A stretch of 64,000 nucleotides of DNA from Sphingomonas sp. YR710 (GTDB lineage Bacteria; Pseudomonadota; Alphaproteobacteria; Sphingomonadales; Sphingomonadaceae). A program made the translations under genes and the position numbers. The stretch is from NCBI RefSeq assembly GCF_900101455.1, contig NZ_FMZJ01000012.1:94674-158673 (forward strand), in the 5' to 3' direction. The notes beneath the pieces were generated by a model, which did no database searches, had not been told where the DNA came from, and was given only the letters and a program-made list of their open reading frames with translations. Positions within the stretch are counted from its first letter, which is position 1, and each line of letters begins with the position of its first letter. Positions 1 to 7,902 of the stretch are shown in pieces.

Positions 1-305
1 TGTTGATGTTCGAACATGCCGTCTATTCTGTCATTTCGCCCGAAGGCTGCGCTTCGATCCTCTGGCGCACCGGTGAAAAGGCTGCCGACGCGGCCGAGGC
101 GATGAAGATTACCGCGTCCGATCTGCTCAAGCTCGGTGTCATCGATCGAATCGTTCCCGAACCGCTGGGTGGTGCCCATCGTGAACCGAAAGTTGCGATC
201 GCGACGTTGGGAACGGCTATTGGCGAAGAGCTGGACAAATTGAGCAGGTTGAAGCCGGCGAAGGTGCGTGAAGCGCGGCGCGATAAATATCTGGCGATAG
301 GCTGA
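1..305 (+). CDS. accA: Acetyl-CoA carboxylase carboxyltransferase subunit alpha, C-terminal part
   Basis: This is the last ~100 residues of AccA, cut by the window edge. AccA with AccD forms the carboxyltransferase that moves CO2 from carboxybiotin to acetyl-CoA, making malonyl-CoA for fatty acid synthesis in the cytoplasm. Visible family features are the segment reading HAVYSVISPEGCASILW, the following EAMKITASDLLKLGVID stretch and the typical C-terminal arginine/lysine-rich tail. The stop codon is TGA at 303-305. The true start lies left of the window. Identification is strong; nothing suggests damage. Confidence 0.93.
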   Translation, partial: LMFEHAVYSVISPEGCASILWRTGEKAADAAEAMKITASDLLKLGVIDRIVPEPLGGAHREPKVAIATLGTAIGEELDKLSRLKPAKVREARRDKYLAIG

Positions 306-549
306 GACGCGATCGTCAACGTCGTCGGAACGATGATCTCACGAGCGGTGCGCGAATTACATCTGCGCAGGCCATCCTATACGTTGTGGCGCCTTTCGAC
401 GATTTCCTGCGGAATATGAGCATGCAGGGATGCGAAATTTCTGTGCTATGGCGTACTGTCCGTCCCTCAGGTGAAGTCAGCCTCAGGCATGGCCCGTAAA
501 CCGGGAACGGCTTTCATTGCGCGAGTCTCCGGTCGCTGAGGGCCTTTTC

Positions 550-1584
550 ATGTTGACCCAGTCGCCCGTTCTTGTGCCCCGGGCAGATCGCCTGGCGATG
601 GCAGTGATTGCCGCATCCGTCACACCCCTGCTCCTGCTCGATGATGCTCTTGTCATCATCGCGGCAAGCCGGTCATTTGGATCGGCCTTCGATTTCGATG
701 TGGAAGGCATACGGGGCAAGCCCTTGGGAGCGCTGGGATCGGATGCGTGGGGCGCCGACCATCTTCGGCTGATGCTGACAGCTGTGCAGGTGGGCGGGGA
801 TCCGCTCAGGAATCACGAAATAAGCCTGACCCCTCGGGGAAAACCGACCCAGCGGCTGAGGCTAGACGCCGAACTGCTGAGTGATGTCGGGCAGAAGGGC
901 GACGACCTGATCCTGCTCACGATTACCGATCTCACCGGCATACGTGCGCAGGAGACGGAGGAAAAAATATCGCATCAGGACAAGGATGTTCAGCTTCAGG
1001 AACTGCAGCATCGGATTGCCAACAGTTTGCAGGTCATCGCAAGCATGCTGATGCAGGGTGCGCGTCGGACCACATCTGCAGAGGCGCGCTGCCAGATCGA
1101 GGAGGCGCATCATCGCGTGCTGGCGGTCGCCGCGGTGCAGAACCACCTGGCAATGGCTCGGACAGGCAATGTCAGGTTGCGGGCCTACCTGACGACGTTG
1201 TGCCGGAATATCACCGCATCGATGATCGCCGATCCGGCGCAATTGTCGCTGGAAGTACAGGTGGATGAGAGCATCGCAGACGCCGATGACGCGATGAGCA
1301 TCGGCCTGATTGCGACGGAACTCGTTATCAATGCTCTGAAACACGCCTTTCCGGATCACCATCCCGGCAAGATCACGTTGAGCTATCGGACGACAGCCGG
1401 CGGCTGGACGCTGATGGTTTCCGATAACGGCGTCGGGATGAACGGAGCTGCCATGCGGGCCGTCGCTCCCCTGGCGCCGCCCGGGCTTGGCACCGTGATT
1501 GTCGAGGCGCTGGCGCGAAAGCTGGGCGCGCATGTGATGATCGCATTCGGCGGCCCGGGGACCACCGTGTCGATCAGTCGCTGA
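550..1584 (+). CDS. PAS-type sensor histidine kinase of the HisKA_2/HWE-like class
   Basis: The product is about 344 residues if it starts at the ATG at 550, which has a weak GAGGG ahead of it; a TTG at 517 would add 11 residues. There is a PAS-like sensory region at roughly 10-135. A HisKA_2 box follows (ELQHRIANSLQ, phospho-acceptor His154), then an ATPase domain with the N-box ATELVINALKHAF and a G-box SDNGVGM. No transmembrane segment is evident, so it is probably cytosolic. It stands alone, with no response regulator beside it. Kinases of this class often feed the PhyR general stress pathway or light/redox sensing in alphaproteobacteria, but the partner here is unknown. A strong terminator follows. 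Confidence 0.85.
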   Translation: MLTQSPVLVPRADRLAMAVIAASVTPLLLLDDALVIIAASRSFGSAFDFDVEGIRGKPLGALGSDAWGADHLRLMLTAVQVGGDPLRNHEISLTPRGKPTQRLRLDAELLSDVGQKGDDLILLTITDLTGIRAQETEEKISHQDKDVQLQELQHRIANSLQVIASMLMQGARRTTSAEARCQIEEAHHRVLAVAAVQNHLAMARTGNVRLRAYLTTLCRNITASMIADPAQLSLEVQVDESIADADDAMSIGLIATELVINALKHAFPDHHPGKITLSYRTTAGGWTLMVSDNGVGMNGAAMRAVAPLAPPGLGTVIVEALARKLGAHVMIAFGGPGTTVSISR

Positions 1585-1617
1585 GCCGATGGCTGGGACG
1601 GGCCGTGCGGGGGTACA

Positions 1618-1650
1618 AAGGCGGCGGACCGAATCCGCCGCCTTCGCTTA
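1618..1650. terminator. Rho-independent bidirectional terminator between convergent genes
   Basis: A perfect 11-bp stem, AAGGCGGCGGA at 1618-1628 and TCCGCCGCCTT at 1634-1644, encloses a 5-base loop. It lies between the sensor kinase (+) and the pilin gene (-), which converge, so it can end both transcripts. The T-tract is short. Confidence 0.7.
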
Positions 1651-1676
1651 GCCGGCCGTCAGCGTATCAAGCTGGA

Positions 1677-1844
1677 TCAGCTGGCCTTCATATTGGTGGT
1701 GACGTTGTTGAACGTCTTCTGGAGCTGATTGCCGAGGCTCGTCATGGCGGTAATCGCGGCAACCGCGATGAGGGCGGCGATCAAGCCATATTCAATGGCC
1801 GTCGCGCCCCGATTGTTCTTCAACAGCTTCGCAACAAACTTCAT
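1677..1844 (-). CDS. Flp/Fap-type pilin subunit
   Basis: A 55-residue protein starting at the ATG at 1844, which is preceded by a good GGAGAAA ribosome site. It has a short basic leader (MKFVAKLLKNNRG) followed by ATAIEYGLIAALIAVAA, the class III (Flp) prepilin motif. The expected TadV-type peptidase cleavage is after the glycine, leaving the hydrophobic helix that packs in the fibre core. Flp pili mediate surface attachment through the Tad machinery, but no tad/cpa genes are in the window. A second, diverged pilin lies just upstream on the same strand. The family call is firm; assembly by a Tad system elsewhere is inferred. Confidence 0.88.
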   Translation of the reverse strand: MKFVAKLLKNNRGATAIEYGLIAALIAVAAITAMTSLGNQLQKTFNNVTTNMKAS

Positions 1845-1972
1845 GGATTTTCTCCGTGTCCCTGCTTCGGGTGTTCCGGCCCGGCTGGCCCGCAAACAGC
1901 CAACGCCTGAACTATATGGGGCCAGTCCCTTTCAAACCGTTAATTTGCTCAAAGATTTTCGGCCCTGGAAGG

Positions 1973-2161
1973 TTAGATTTCGGCCACGCGGATAGCGATG
2001 TCGGTCCACATGCCGACGACCGTGTCCGCCATTGTCGCGAGCGCACCAAGCGAAGCCAGCGTGATGAGGGCCAGCACCAGGCCATATTCGACGGCCGTTG
2101 CGCCACGATCGTCGCGCCACAGTGCCGTTACATGACGAGACAGTCCAATCGTCACCGACAT
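1973..2161 (-). CDS. Second Flp-type pilin, diverged
   Basis: About 62 residues, reading from the ATG at 2161, which sits a few bases after CGGGGATA; an ATG at 2179 would add six residues. The leader MSVTIGLSRHVTALWRDDRG precedes ATAVEYGLVLALI, again the class III prepilin signature. The C-terminal part differs from the neighbouring pilin and ends in an acidic tail. The pair may be a major and a minor subunit. The roughly 130-base gap between them holds no other gene. It could alternatively be a TadE/F-like pseudopilin, but its size and motif fit Flp better. Confidence 0.8.
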   Translation of the reverse strand: MSVTIGLSRHVTALWRDDRGATAVEYGLVLALITLASLGALATMADTVVGMWTDIAIRVAEI

Positions 2162-2235
2162 TATCCCCGATATTCGCATTTTCGGAATATTGGCCGTAGA
2201 GGGTTCCGGTTAAGAATGCGTGAGGATGCGTACAG

Positions 2236-2655
2236 ATGACCCAAGCGGGCACGGCTTTTGCTCCCCTGATCGTGGTTGCCGCCGCGTTGATCGATGCCGA
2301 TGGCCGTGTATTGGTGCAGCAGCGCCCGGCGGACAAGTCGATGGCCGGATTATGGGAATTTCCGGGGGGCAAGATCGAGCCCGATGAATCGCCGGAGGCG
2401 GCTCTGGTCCGTGAATTGCAGGAGGAACTGGGGATCGAGACACAGACATCCTGCCTTGCCCCGGCCGGCTTTGCGAGCGAACCGCTAGGCGAACAGCATC
2501 TGCTTCTGCTTCTCTATATCTGCCGGAAGTGGCGGGGCATTCCACAGGCGCTCGAAGCGTCGGCGATCCGCTGGATCCGCCCGATTGGCCTACACGATCT
2601 GCCGATGCCGCCCGCCGACAAGCCACTGATCGGCTTGCTCGACGCGCTGATTTGA
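2236..2655 (+). CDS. mutT: MutT-type Nudix hydrolase (8-oxo-dGTP diphosphatase)
   Basis: A 139-residue Nudix protein. The Nudix box lies at residues 44-67, with GGKIEPDESPE followed by REL and EELGI, which matches GX5EX7REUXEEXGU and binds the catalytic metal. The family hydrolyses oxidised nucleotides such as 8-oxo-dGTP to the monophosphate, preventing A:T to C:G changes. Length and the WEFPGGK lead-in match bacterial MutT closely. It is a single gene next to the convergent methyltransferase gene. A different Nudix substrate cannot be excluded from sequence alone. Confidence 0.85.
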   Translation: MTQAGTAFAPLIVVAAALIDADGRVLVQQRPADKSMAGLWEFPGGKIEPDESPEAALVRELQEELGIETQTSCLAPAGFASEPLGEQHLLLLLYICRKWRGIPQALEASAIRWIRPIGLHDLPMPPADKPLIGLLDALI

Positions 2656-2659
2656 GCGT

Positions 2660-3523
2660 TCAGGCGGGCTTCACCCGCAGCGCATCGACCATCGAGGCAG
2701 TGGCGCTGCCGCGCCGCGCCGGTTTGGGCTGGGTGGGATCGGGTGCCCAGCCTGTCAGATAGATTAGGTCGAACGTCTCGCGAATGCGGCCTTCCGGTCC
2801 TGCGTCCCCGGCGAATCGCTCGAACAACGCTGTCAGCCAGGCGCGGCCGACGCCGGACCGGCTGCGGGCCTGCAGCATGTTGATCTGCGCCATCCCGCGC
2901 AGATCTCCGATCAGCCGCATCGGATCGCCATAGCCGACATCGAGCCGTTCGCTGTCCGCGACCTGCAGCGCGAACCCCGCGCGCGACAGCAGATCGCCGG
3001 CCGATCGCACGTCGATCTGCGGATGAATACGGGGTGAGGCGCCGCCGAAGGTCGCCATGTCGGCCGCCATCGCCGCCGATCGCAACCAGCCGAGGCTGCC
3101 GGCGCCGATAAACGCACCGAGAAACAGCCCATCCGGGCGCAATATGCGGCGGATCAGCGTCAGTGCGCCCGGCAGATCGTTGACGCTGTCGAGAACCCCG
3201 ACCGAGATGATCAGATCGAAGCTCGCATCGGCGAACGGCAGCCGATCCTCATCGCATTGTACGCCGCCGCACATCGCGGCGAAGGCGTGCCCTGCATCGG
3301 CGCTGACGATCGAGCGACCCGGCGCCGCGAAGCGCCGGCCAACCCGTCCGTCATGGCAGCCGAGGATCAAAGCAGACCGGAATTCGCGCTGCACCGCCTC
3401 CAGCCGCTCGGCGAGTTCGTCGGCCATATGATCGATCAGAAAGGCATGATCGCCGAAGTCGCGCGCGGCGCGGTCGCGGCGCAGGCGGCGCAGCGCGCGA
3501 TCGAAAATTTCGGAGCCATCCAT
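2660..3523 (-). CDS. SAM-dependent methyltransferase-fold protein (BioC/NDUFAF5-like)
   Basis: 287 residues from the ATG at 3523. The N-terminal part (IFDRALRRLRRDRAARDF) matches the start typical of the alphaproteobacterial relatives of mitochondrial NDUFAF5. A class I SAM-binding region follows (ALILGCHDGRVGRRF, later DLIISVGVLDSVNDLPGAL). NDUFAF5 hydroxylates an arginine of complex I subunit NDUFS7; whether the bacterial proteins do the same is inference. It is divergent from the comF cluster with only about 40 bases between them. The SAM-binding motif is slightly degenerate (GCHDG instead of GxGxG), so a non-methyltransferase role is possible. Confidence 0.8.
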   Translation of the reverse strand: MDGSEIFDRALRRLRRDRAARDFGDHAFLIDHMADELAERLEAVQREFRSALILGCHDGRVGRRFAAPGRSIVSADAGHAFAAMCGGVQCDEDRLPFADASFDLIISVGVLDSVNDLPGALTLIRRILRPDGLFLGAFIGAGSLGWLRSAAMAADMATFGGASPRIHPQIDVRSAGDLLSRAGFALQVADSERLDVGYGDPMRLIGDLRGMAQINMLQARSRSGVGRAWLTALFERFAGDAGPEGRIRETFDLIYLTGWAPDPTQPKPARRGSATASMVDALRVKPA

Positions 3524-3566
3524 CGCCGGGCTTGTGCCGACACAGCGGCCGGGTGACAAGTCCGGC

Positions 3567-4313
3567 ATGGGCGGGGTGATGCAGACTGTACGGCGTCTGG
3601 GCGATCGGGTGGTGCGCTTTGCGCTGCCGCCGCGCTGCCCGGGCTGCGGCGTCGTCACGCTTAGCGATCATGATTTCTGCCTCGCCTGCTGGTCGGCGCT
3701 CGATTTTCTCGATGATCCGCAATGCGCCTTGTGCGGCGATCCGTTCGAGATCGATCCAGGGCGGGGCGCCCTGTGCGGCGCCTGTCATGCCGATCCGCCA
3801 GCGATTGAGGGGATGCGCGCGGCGGTCAGCTATGGCCCGATTGCCCGGCGGATCGCGCTCAGGCTCAAATATGGCCGGCGGCCCGGCTTTGCCGAGACGA
3901 TGGCGCGGCATATGCGTCGTCATCTGCCCGATCCGTCCGTGGCGTTGCTGGTTCCGGTGCCGCTGCACCGCTGGCGGATCTGGCGGCGGGGCTACAATCA
4001 GGCTGCTTTGGTGGCACGCGCGCTGGCGCAATCGACCGGCGCACCGATCGCGATCGATCTGCTATGGCGACGCAAGGCCACGCCGATCTTGCGCGCGATG
4101 GGGCCGGCGGCGCGGCGCAAGGCGGTGCAGGGCGTGTTCGCGCTGCGGCCCGATGCCGATGTCAAAGGCAAGGCGATCATACTGATCGATGACGTTTATA
4201 CGACTGGCGCTACCGTCAATGCCTGTGCGCGGGTGCTGAAACGGGCGGGGGCCGCGCGCGTGTCCGTCCTGTGCTGGGCGCGTGTCGTGCGCGACGATGC
4301 CGTGATCCGTTGA
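3567..4313 (+). CDS. comF: ComF-family amidophosphoribosyltransferase-like protein
   Basis: About 248 residues from the ATG at 3567; a GTG at 3534 or the ATG at 3579 are alternatives. The N-terminus has zinc-ribbon cysteine pairs (CPGCG, CLAC, CALCG, CGACH). The C-terminus carries the phosphoribosyltransferase PRPP loop IILIDDVYTTGAT. ComF is needed for DNA uptake in competent bacteria, but in most proteobacteria its exact role is not known. It begins a same-strand series with grxC, a nitrilase-family gene and a DUF1178 gene, an arrangement recurrent in alphaproteobacteria. Confidence 0.87.
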   Translation: MGGVMQTVRRLGDRVVRFALPPRCPGCGVVTLSDHDFCLACWSALDFLDDPQCALCGDPFEIDPGRGALCGACHADPPAIEGMRAAVSYGPIARRIALRLKYGRRPGFAETMARHMRRHLPDPSVALLVPVPLHRWRIWRRGYNQAALVARALAQSTGAPIAIDLLWRRKATPILRAMGPAARRKAVQGVFALRPDADVKGKAIILIDDVYTTGATVNACARVLKRAGAARVSVLCWARVVRDDAVIR

Positions 4314-4365
4314 CTTTCCGCGCCGCGCACCACAATTCGGATGCGTCAGCAGGATAAGAGAGATC

Positions 4366-4623
4366 ATGGCGAAGGTCGAAATCTACACGAAGGCATTCTG
4401 CCCCTATTGCAGCCGGGCCAAGGCATTGCTGGGCCAGAAGGGGGTAACCTTCGAGGAATATGATATCAGCATGGGCGGCCCGAAGCGCACCGAGATGCTG
4501 TCGCGCGCCAATGGCGGATCGACCGTGCCGCAGATTTTCATCGACGATCATCATGTCGGCGGTTCGGATGATCTGGCCGCGCTCGAACGGGCGGGCAAGC
4601 TGGACGCCTTGCTGGCCGGCTGA
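4366..4623 (+). CDS. grxC: Glutaredoxin 3
   Basis: An 85-residue dithiol glutaredoxin with the CPYC active site at residues 12-15 and the conserved STVPQIFI cis-proline segment, followed by the GGSDDL glutathione-contact motif. It reduces disulfides and glutathionylated proteins using glutathione in the cytoplasm. Its TGA stop overlaps the ATG of the next gene by one base, which implies translational coupling to the nitrilase-family amidase. That amidase may deal with a glutathione by-product, so the pairing makes functional sense. Confidence 0.95.
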   Translation: MAKVEIYTKAFCPYCSRAKALLGQKGVTFEEYDISMGGPKRTEMLSRANGGSTVPQIFIDDHHVGGSDDLAALERAGKLDALLAG

Positions 4624-5450
4624 TGCAGATCGCTATCCATCAAAGCTGCACCGGTATCGATCCGGCCGCCAATGCCCATGCGATCCTCGATGCGATCGCG
4701 CAAGCGAAGGCCGGCGGTGCGGACATGCTGTTCACGCCCGAAATGTGCGGGCTGATGGATCGCGATCGCAAGCGGGCGGCGCCGAACCTCTATGACGAAG
4801 CCGATGATCCGGTGCTCGACGCGGTGCGGACCGCCGCCGCCGATGCCGGCATCTGGGTGCATCTGGGATCGCTGGCGGTGAAGGGCGGCGCTGACGGGCG
4901 GCTGCTCAACCGCGGCTTCCTGATCGATACGACCGGCGTGATCCGCGCGCGTTACGACAAGATCCACCTGTTCGACGTCGATCTGCCGACCGGCGAGAGC
5001 TGGCGCGAGAGCGCGGCTTATGCGCCGGGCACTGAGTCGGTGGTTGCGCAGACGCCGTTCGGCGAGATCGGCATGAGCATTTGTTACGACATGCGCTTTC
5101 CCGATCTGTACCGCGCGATGAGCAACGCGGGCGCGAAGATCCTGTCGGTGCCGGCGGCGTTCACCGTGCCGACCGGCAAGGCGCACTGGCATGTGCTGCT
5201 GCGTGCGCGCGCGATCGAGGCGGGTGCCTTTGTCGTGGCCGCCGCGCAGAGCGGAACGCATGCGGATGGACGGTCGACCTATGGCCATTCGCTGGTGATC
5301 GATCCGTGGGGCGAGATATTGCTCGACATGGGCGATCAGATCGGTGTCGGTTTTGCCAGCATCGATATGGCGCGGGTGGCCGAAGTCCGGGCGCGCGTGC
5401 CGGCGCTTTCGCATCGCCGGCCGATCGATACCGTGACCGTCGTCGCATGA
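4623..5450 (+). CDS. Carbon-nitrogen hydrolase (Nit1/deaminated-glutathione amidase type)
   Basis: 275 residues with the full nitrilase-superfamily catalytic triad: Glu40 in FTPEM, Lys113 in YDKIHLFD and Cys154 in SICYDMRFPD. The KIHLFDVDLP signature is typical of the Nit1 branch, which removes deaminated glutathione formed by transaminase side reactions. The neighbouring glutaredoxin supports a glutathione link. The start overlaps the grxC stop and the stop overlaps the next ATG, so this is one operon. Another short omega-amide is the main alternative substrate. Confidence 0.9.
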   Translation: MQIAIHQSCTGIDPAANAHAILDAIAQAKAGGADMLFTPEMCGLMDRDRKRAAPNLYDEADDPVLDAVRTAAADAGIWVHLGSLAVKGGADGRLLNRGFLIDTTGVIRARYDKIHLFDVDLPTGESWRESAAYAPGTESVVAQTPFGEIGMSICYDMRFPDLYRAMSNAGAKILSVPAAFTVPTGKAHWHVLLRARAIEAGAFVVAAAQSGTHADGRSTYGHSLVIDPWGEILLDMGDQIGVGFASIDMARVAEVRARVPALSHRRPIDTVTVVA

Positions 5451-5962
5451 TCGTCTTCGATCTTGCCTGCCGCGAGGCCGGTCATGTCTTCGAGATCTGG
5501 TTCGGATCGAGTGACGATTATGAATCGCAGAAGAAGCGCGGCCTGATCGCCTGTCCCTATTGCGGCTCCACCGATGTCGACAAGGCCGTGATGGCGCCGC
5601 GCATCACGGCCAAGAGCAACCAGCGCAGCGAGGTCATCCGCGCGCCGCTCGAAAGTCCGCCGCCGGTCGTCGGCCCTTCGCCGTCGGGTGCGGTCGTGCC
5701 GATGGCATCGGCATCGCCGTCTCCCGAAGCGTTCAAGGCGATGGTGCAGGCGCTGGCCGAGGTGCAGGCGAAGATGCTCAAAGGCTCCGAATTCGTGGGC
5801 CGGCGTTTTGCCGACGAGGCACGGTCGATGCATCTCGGTGAACAGGATAGCCGCCCGATTCATGGTCAGGCGACGATCGAGGAGGCACAGGCGCTGATCG
5901 AGGAAGGCATTCAAGTCGCTCCGCTGCCATTGCCCGTTCGGCCGCCGGGCCAGGATAATTGA
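5447..5962 (+). CDS. DUF1178 family protein
   Basis: 171 residues starting at the ATG that overlaps the upstream stop (ATGA at 5447-5450). The N-terminus (MIVFDLACREAGHVFE) and a CPYCG zinc-ribbon-like pair near residue 38 are the family hallmarks. A Pro/Ser-rich linker and a helical C-terminus with FVGRRFADEARSMHLG follow, all conserved in DUF1178. The function is unknown. The family usually sits downstream of this nitrilase in alphaproteobacteria. It could be a small regulatory or redox accessory protein, but nothing in the sequence settles this. Confidence 0.88.
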   Translation: MIVFDLACREAGHVFEIWFGSSDDYESQKKRGLIACPYCGSTDVDKAVMAPRITAKSNQRSEVIRAPLESPPPVVGPSPSGAVVPMASASPSPEAFKAMVQALAEVQAKMLKGSEFVGRRFADEARSMHLGEQDSRPIHGQATIEEAQALIEEGIQVAPLPLPVRPPGQDN

Positions 5963-6044
5963 ACGGGTTGGTTGCCCCCGGCAGCAAGGCCATCGCATTT
6001 TCGAATGGGGTGCCTCGCTTGTCGAATGGGTTCAGATCGTTAAC

Positions 6045-6059
6045 GACCACGAAGTGGTC
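6045..6059. promoter_or_regulatory. Short perfect palindrome upstream of SDR gene
   Basis: GACCAC, then GAA, then GTGGTC at 6045-6059 lies about 120 bases ahead of the SDR start, in a 215-base gene-free stretch. It could be a dimeric repressor operator. No regulator gene is adjacent, so the assignment is tentative. Confidence 0.25.
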
Positions 6060-6177
6060 AGTCGAAGGTTCTTCAACGCTGTATCCATGATCAAGGTCGA
6101 TGGAGTAGGGACCCTTTGATCACCCAAGTTTCGCCGGAATCGGCATCGCTTTTGACCTCATAACAACGGAGTAATTT

Positions 6178-6993
6178 ATGACCAACGTAGTGATCGGCGC
6201 CGCATCCGGAATGGGCGCGGTGACGGCCAGGAAGCTGGCCTCGCGCGGGCGGCTGATTGTCGCCGACTACAATCTTGAAGGCGTGCAGAAGATCGCGGCC
6301 GAGATCGGCGGCGACGTCATCGCCATGGAATGTGACATGACCAACCAGGCGCAGGTCGATAAGCTGATGGCGGCGGTGGACAATCTCGAGGCGCTGGTGA
6401 TTACCGCCGGGGTGCCCGGTGTGCAGAACACCGACCAGCGCATTCTGGAAGTCAATGTCGTTGGTGTAGAGCGCGTGTTCCGCGCAGCCGAGCCGTTGCT
6501 GAACGCGAAGACGGTCGGCATCGCGGTCTCCTCGCAGTCGGGCTACATGCTTCCCGAGGCGCCGGAGCTGTTCAAGGTGCTCGAGGAGCCGCTGGCGCCG
6601 GATTTCATCGAAAAGGTCAGCCAGTTCATCGATTTCGGCGGTGGCCGGGCCTATCAGCTCTCGAAGCGCGCGGTTCATAATATGGTTCGCCGGCTTTCGT
6701 TCAAGTGGGGCGCCAAGGGCGCGCGAATCCTTTCGGTGTCGCCGGGGATCAACGACACCCCGATGAACCGGGCCGAAGAGGCAAAGAACGCGGTCATGCT
6801 CGAAATGGTCAAGGCCTGCCCGCTGCAGCGCCGCGGCACGCCGGAAGAGATCGCCAACGTCATCGCCTTCCTCACTTCGCCGGAAGCCTCGGCCATGACC
6901 GGTAGCGACGTTCTGGTCGATTGCGGCATGCGCAACATCCTGCCGACCAACAATTGGGACGGCAAGATCAAGGTGCCCCAAAAGGCGGCGTGA
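6178..6993 (+). CDS. Short-chain dehydrogenase/reductase (SDR) family oxidoreductase
   Basis: 271 residues with a clear Rossmann start (GAASGMG at 7-13) and the SDR catalytic residues Ser119, Tyr159 and Lys163 (YQLSK). The NAG segment is replaced by TAG in the family position. The insert before the catalytic tyrosine and the region near PGINDTPM resemble the 3-alpha-hydroxysteroid/carbonyl reductase-like classical SDRs. A CGGAGTA ribosome site precedes the ATG. The next gene is an enoyl-CoA hydratase, so a role in oxidation of an alcohol intermediate during catabolism is plausible. The substrate cannot be read from sequence. Confidence 0.85.
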   Translation: MTNVVIGAASGMGAVTARKLASRGRLIVADYNLEGVQKIAAEIGGDVIAMECDMTNQAQVDKLMAAVDNLEALVITAGVPGVQNTDQRILEVNVVGVERVFRAAEPLLNAKTVGIAVSSQSGYMLPEAPELFKVLEEPLAPDFIEKVSQFIDFGGGRAYQLSKRAVHNMVRRLSFKWGAKGARILSVSPGINDTPMNRAEEAKNAVMLEMVKACPLQRRGTPEEIANVIAFLTSPEASAMTGSDVLVDCGMRNILPTNNWDGKIKVPQKAA

Positions 6994-7111
6994 GGCGCGA
7001 GCCGCGCCGGAGCTAGGTCCGCGAACCACAGGCTGTCAGGCAAAAGCCTGGCGATATTTGCCTGTTCAGTTCGCGGCCAGCCAAGGCGGACTGCCCGGAA
7101 GGAGACACGGC

Positions 7112-7873
7112 TTGAGCACGAAGGACGAGGGCGGCCTTTCGTCGCCTGTGGTGATCGAGCGGCGCGGGGCGATCGCGATCGTTTCGCTCGATCGCCCGGC
7201 CCAGCGCAATGCGATGTCCGCCGCGTTGGTTAGCGATCTGATCGAAGCGCTCGATCACCTCGAGCACGACAGCGAGATTGGCGCCATCGTGCTCAAGGGG
7301 GCCGGCCGTGGCTTTTGCGCCGGCAGCGACCTGGGCATGCTCGCGGCGATGGATGCAACGCAACGGATGCGCTTCGAGGCTGATTCGGGCCGCCTCGCGC
7401 GTGCGATCGGCCATTGCCGTTGCCCGGTGGTGGCTGCCGTTCATGGCTTCGCCATCGGCGGCGGGCTCACGCTGGCCGCGGCCTGCGACGTGGTGGTGAC
7501 TACGCCGGATGCGAAATGGAGCCTGCCCGAGGTGCCGATCGGACTTTTCCCGGCCTGGGGCCTCGGCGCCGTGATCGCGCGGACCGGGATGCCCGCGGCG
7601 CGGCGCATCTGTTGGGGCGTCGACACTCTTTCCGGCCAGGCGGCGCACGATATCGGCCTCGCGGATATGATCGCAGTGCATGCCGAGGCCGATGCTCTGG
7701 CCCATGCGGAGCAGCTCGCTGCTCTTCCCCGGGCGCACGCCGGCATGGTGAAGCGCTACTTTGCCAGCCTGGTCGCCGATGAACAGGCCGATGCCGCCGC
7801 CAACCGCCTGTTCCACGAAGCGACCTTGTCGCCCGAAGCGCTCGCCAGCTTCGCGAAGTTCGGCGGGCGTTAA
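7112..7873 (+). CDS. Enoyl-CoA hydratase/isomerase family protein
   Basis: The best start is a TTG at 7112, set eight bases after an AAGGAG site; ATG-type extension further upstream is not supported by a ribosome site. That gives 253 residues. Crotonase features: oxyanion-hole segments GRGFCAGSDLGML and FAIGGGLTLAAACDVV. The usual second catalytic glutamate position lies in LPEVPIGLFPAWG. The family hydrates or isomerises acyl-CoA double bonds. It follows the SDR gene on the same strand and converges on the propionyl-CoA-synthetase-like gene, suggesting an acyl-CoA catabolic neighbourhood. Confidence 0.85.
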   Translation: MSTKDEGGLSSPVVIERRGAIAIVSLDRPAQRNAMSAALVSDLIEALDHLEHDSEIGAIVLKGAGRGFCAGSDLGMLAAMDATQRMRFEADSGRLARAIGHCRCPVVAAVHGFAIGGGLTLAAACDVVVTTPDAKWSLPEVPIGLFPAWGLGAVIARTGMPAARRICWGVDTLSGQAAHDIGLADMIAVHAEADALAHAEQLAALPRAHAGMVKRYFASLVADEQADAAANRLFHEATLSPEALASFAKFGGR

Positions 7874-7902
7874 AACTACGGCCGAGCCATCACCTTCAGG
7901 CC

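Noticed and set aside
480..550. GGAAC at 504-508 as a possible EcfG stress promoter before the sensor kinase
   Set aside because: No matching GTT -10 element at the required spacing was found.
6001..6032. TCGAATGGG direct repeats upstream of the SDR gene
   Set aside because: Only two short copies with differing flanks; no evidence of a mobile element or operator.
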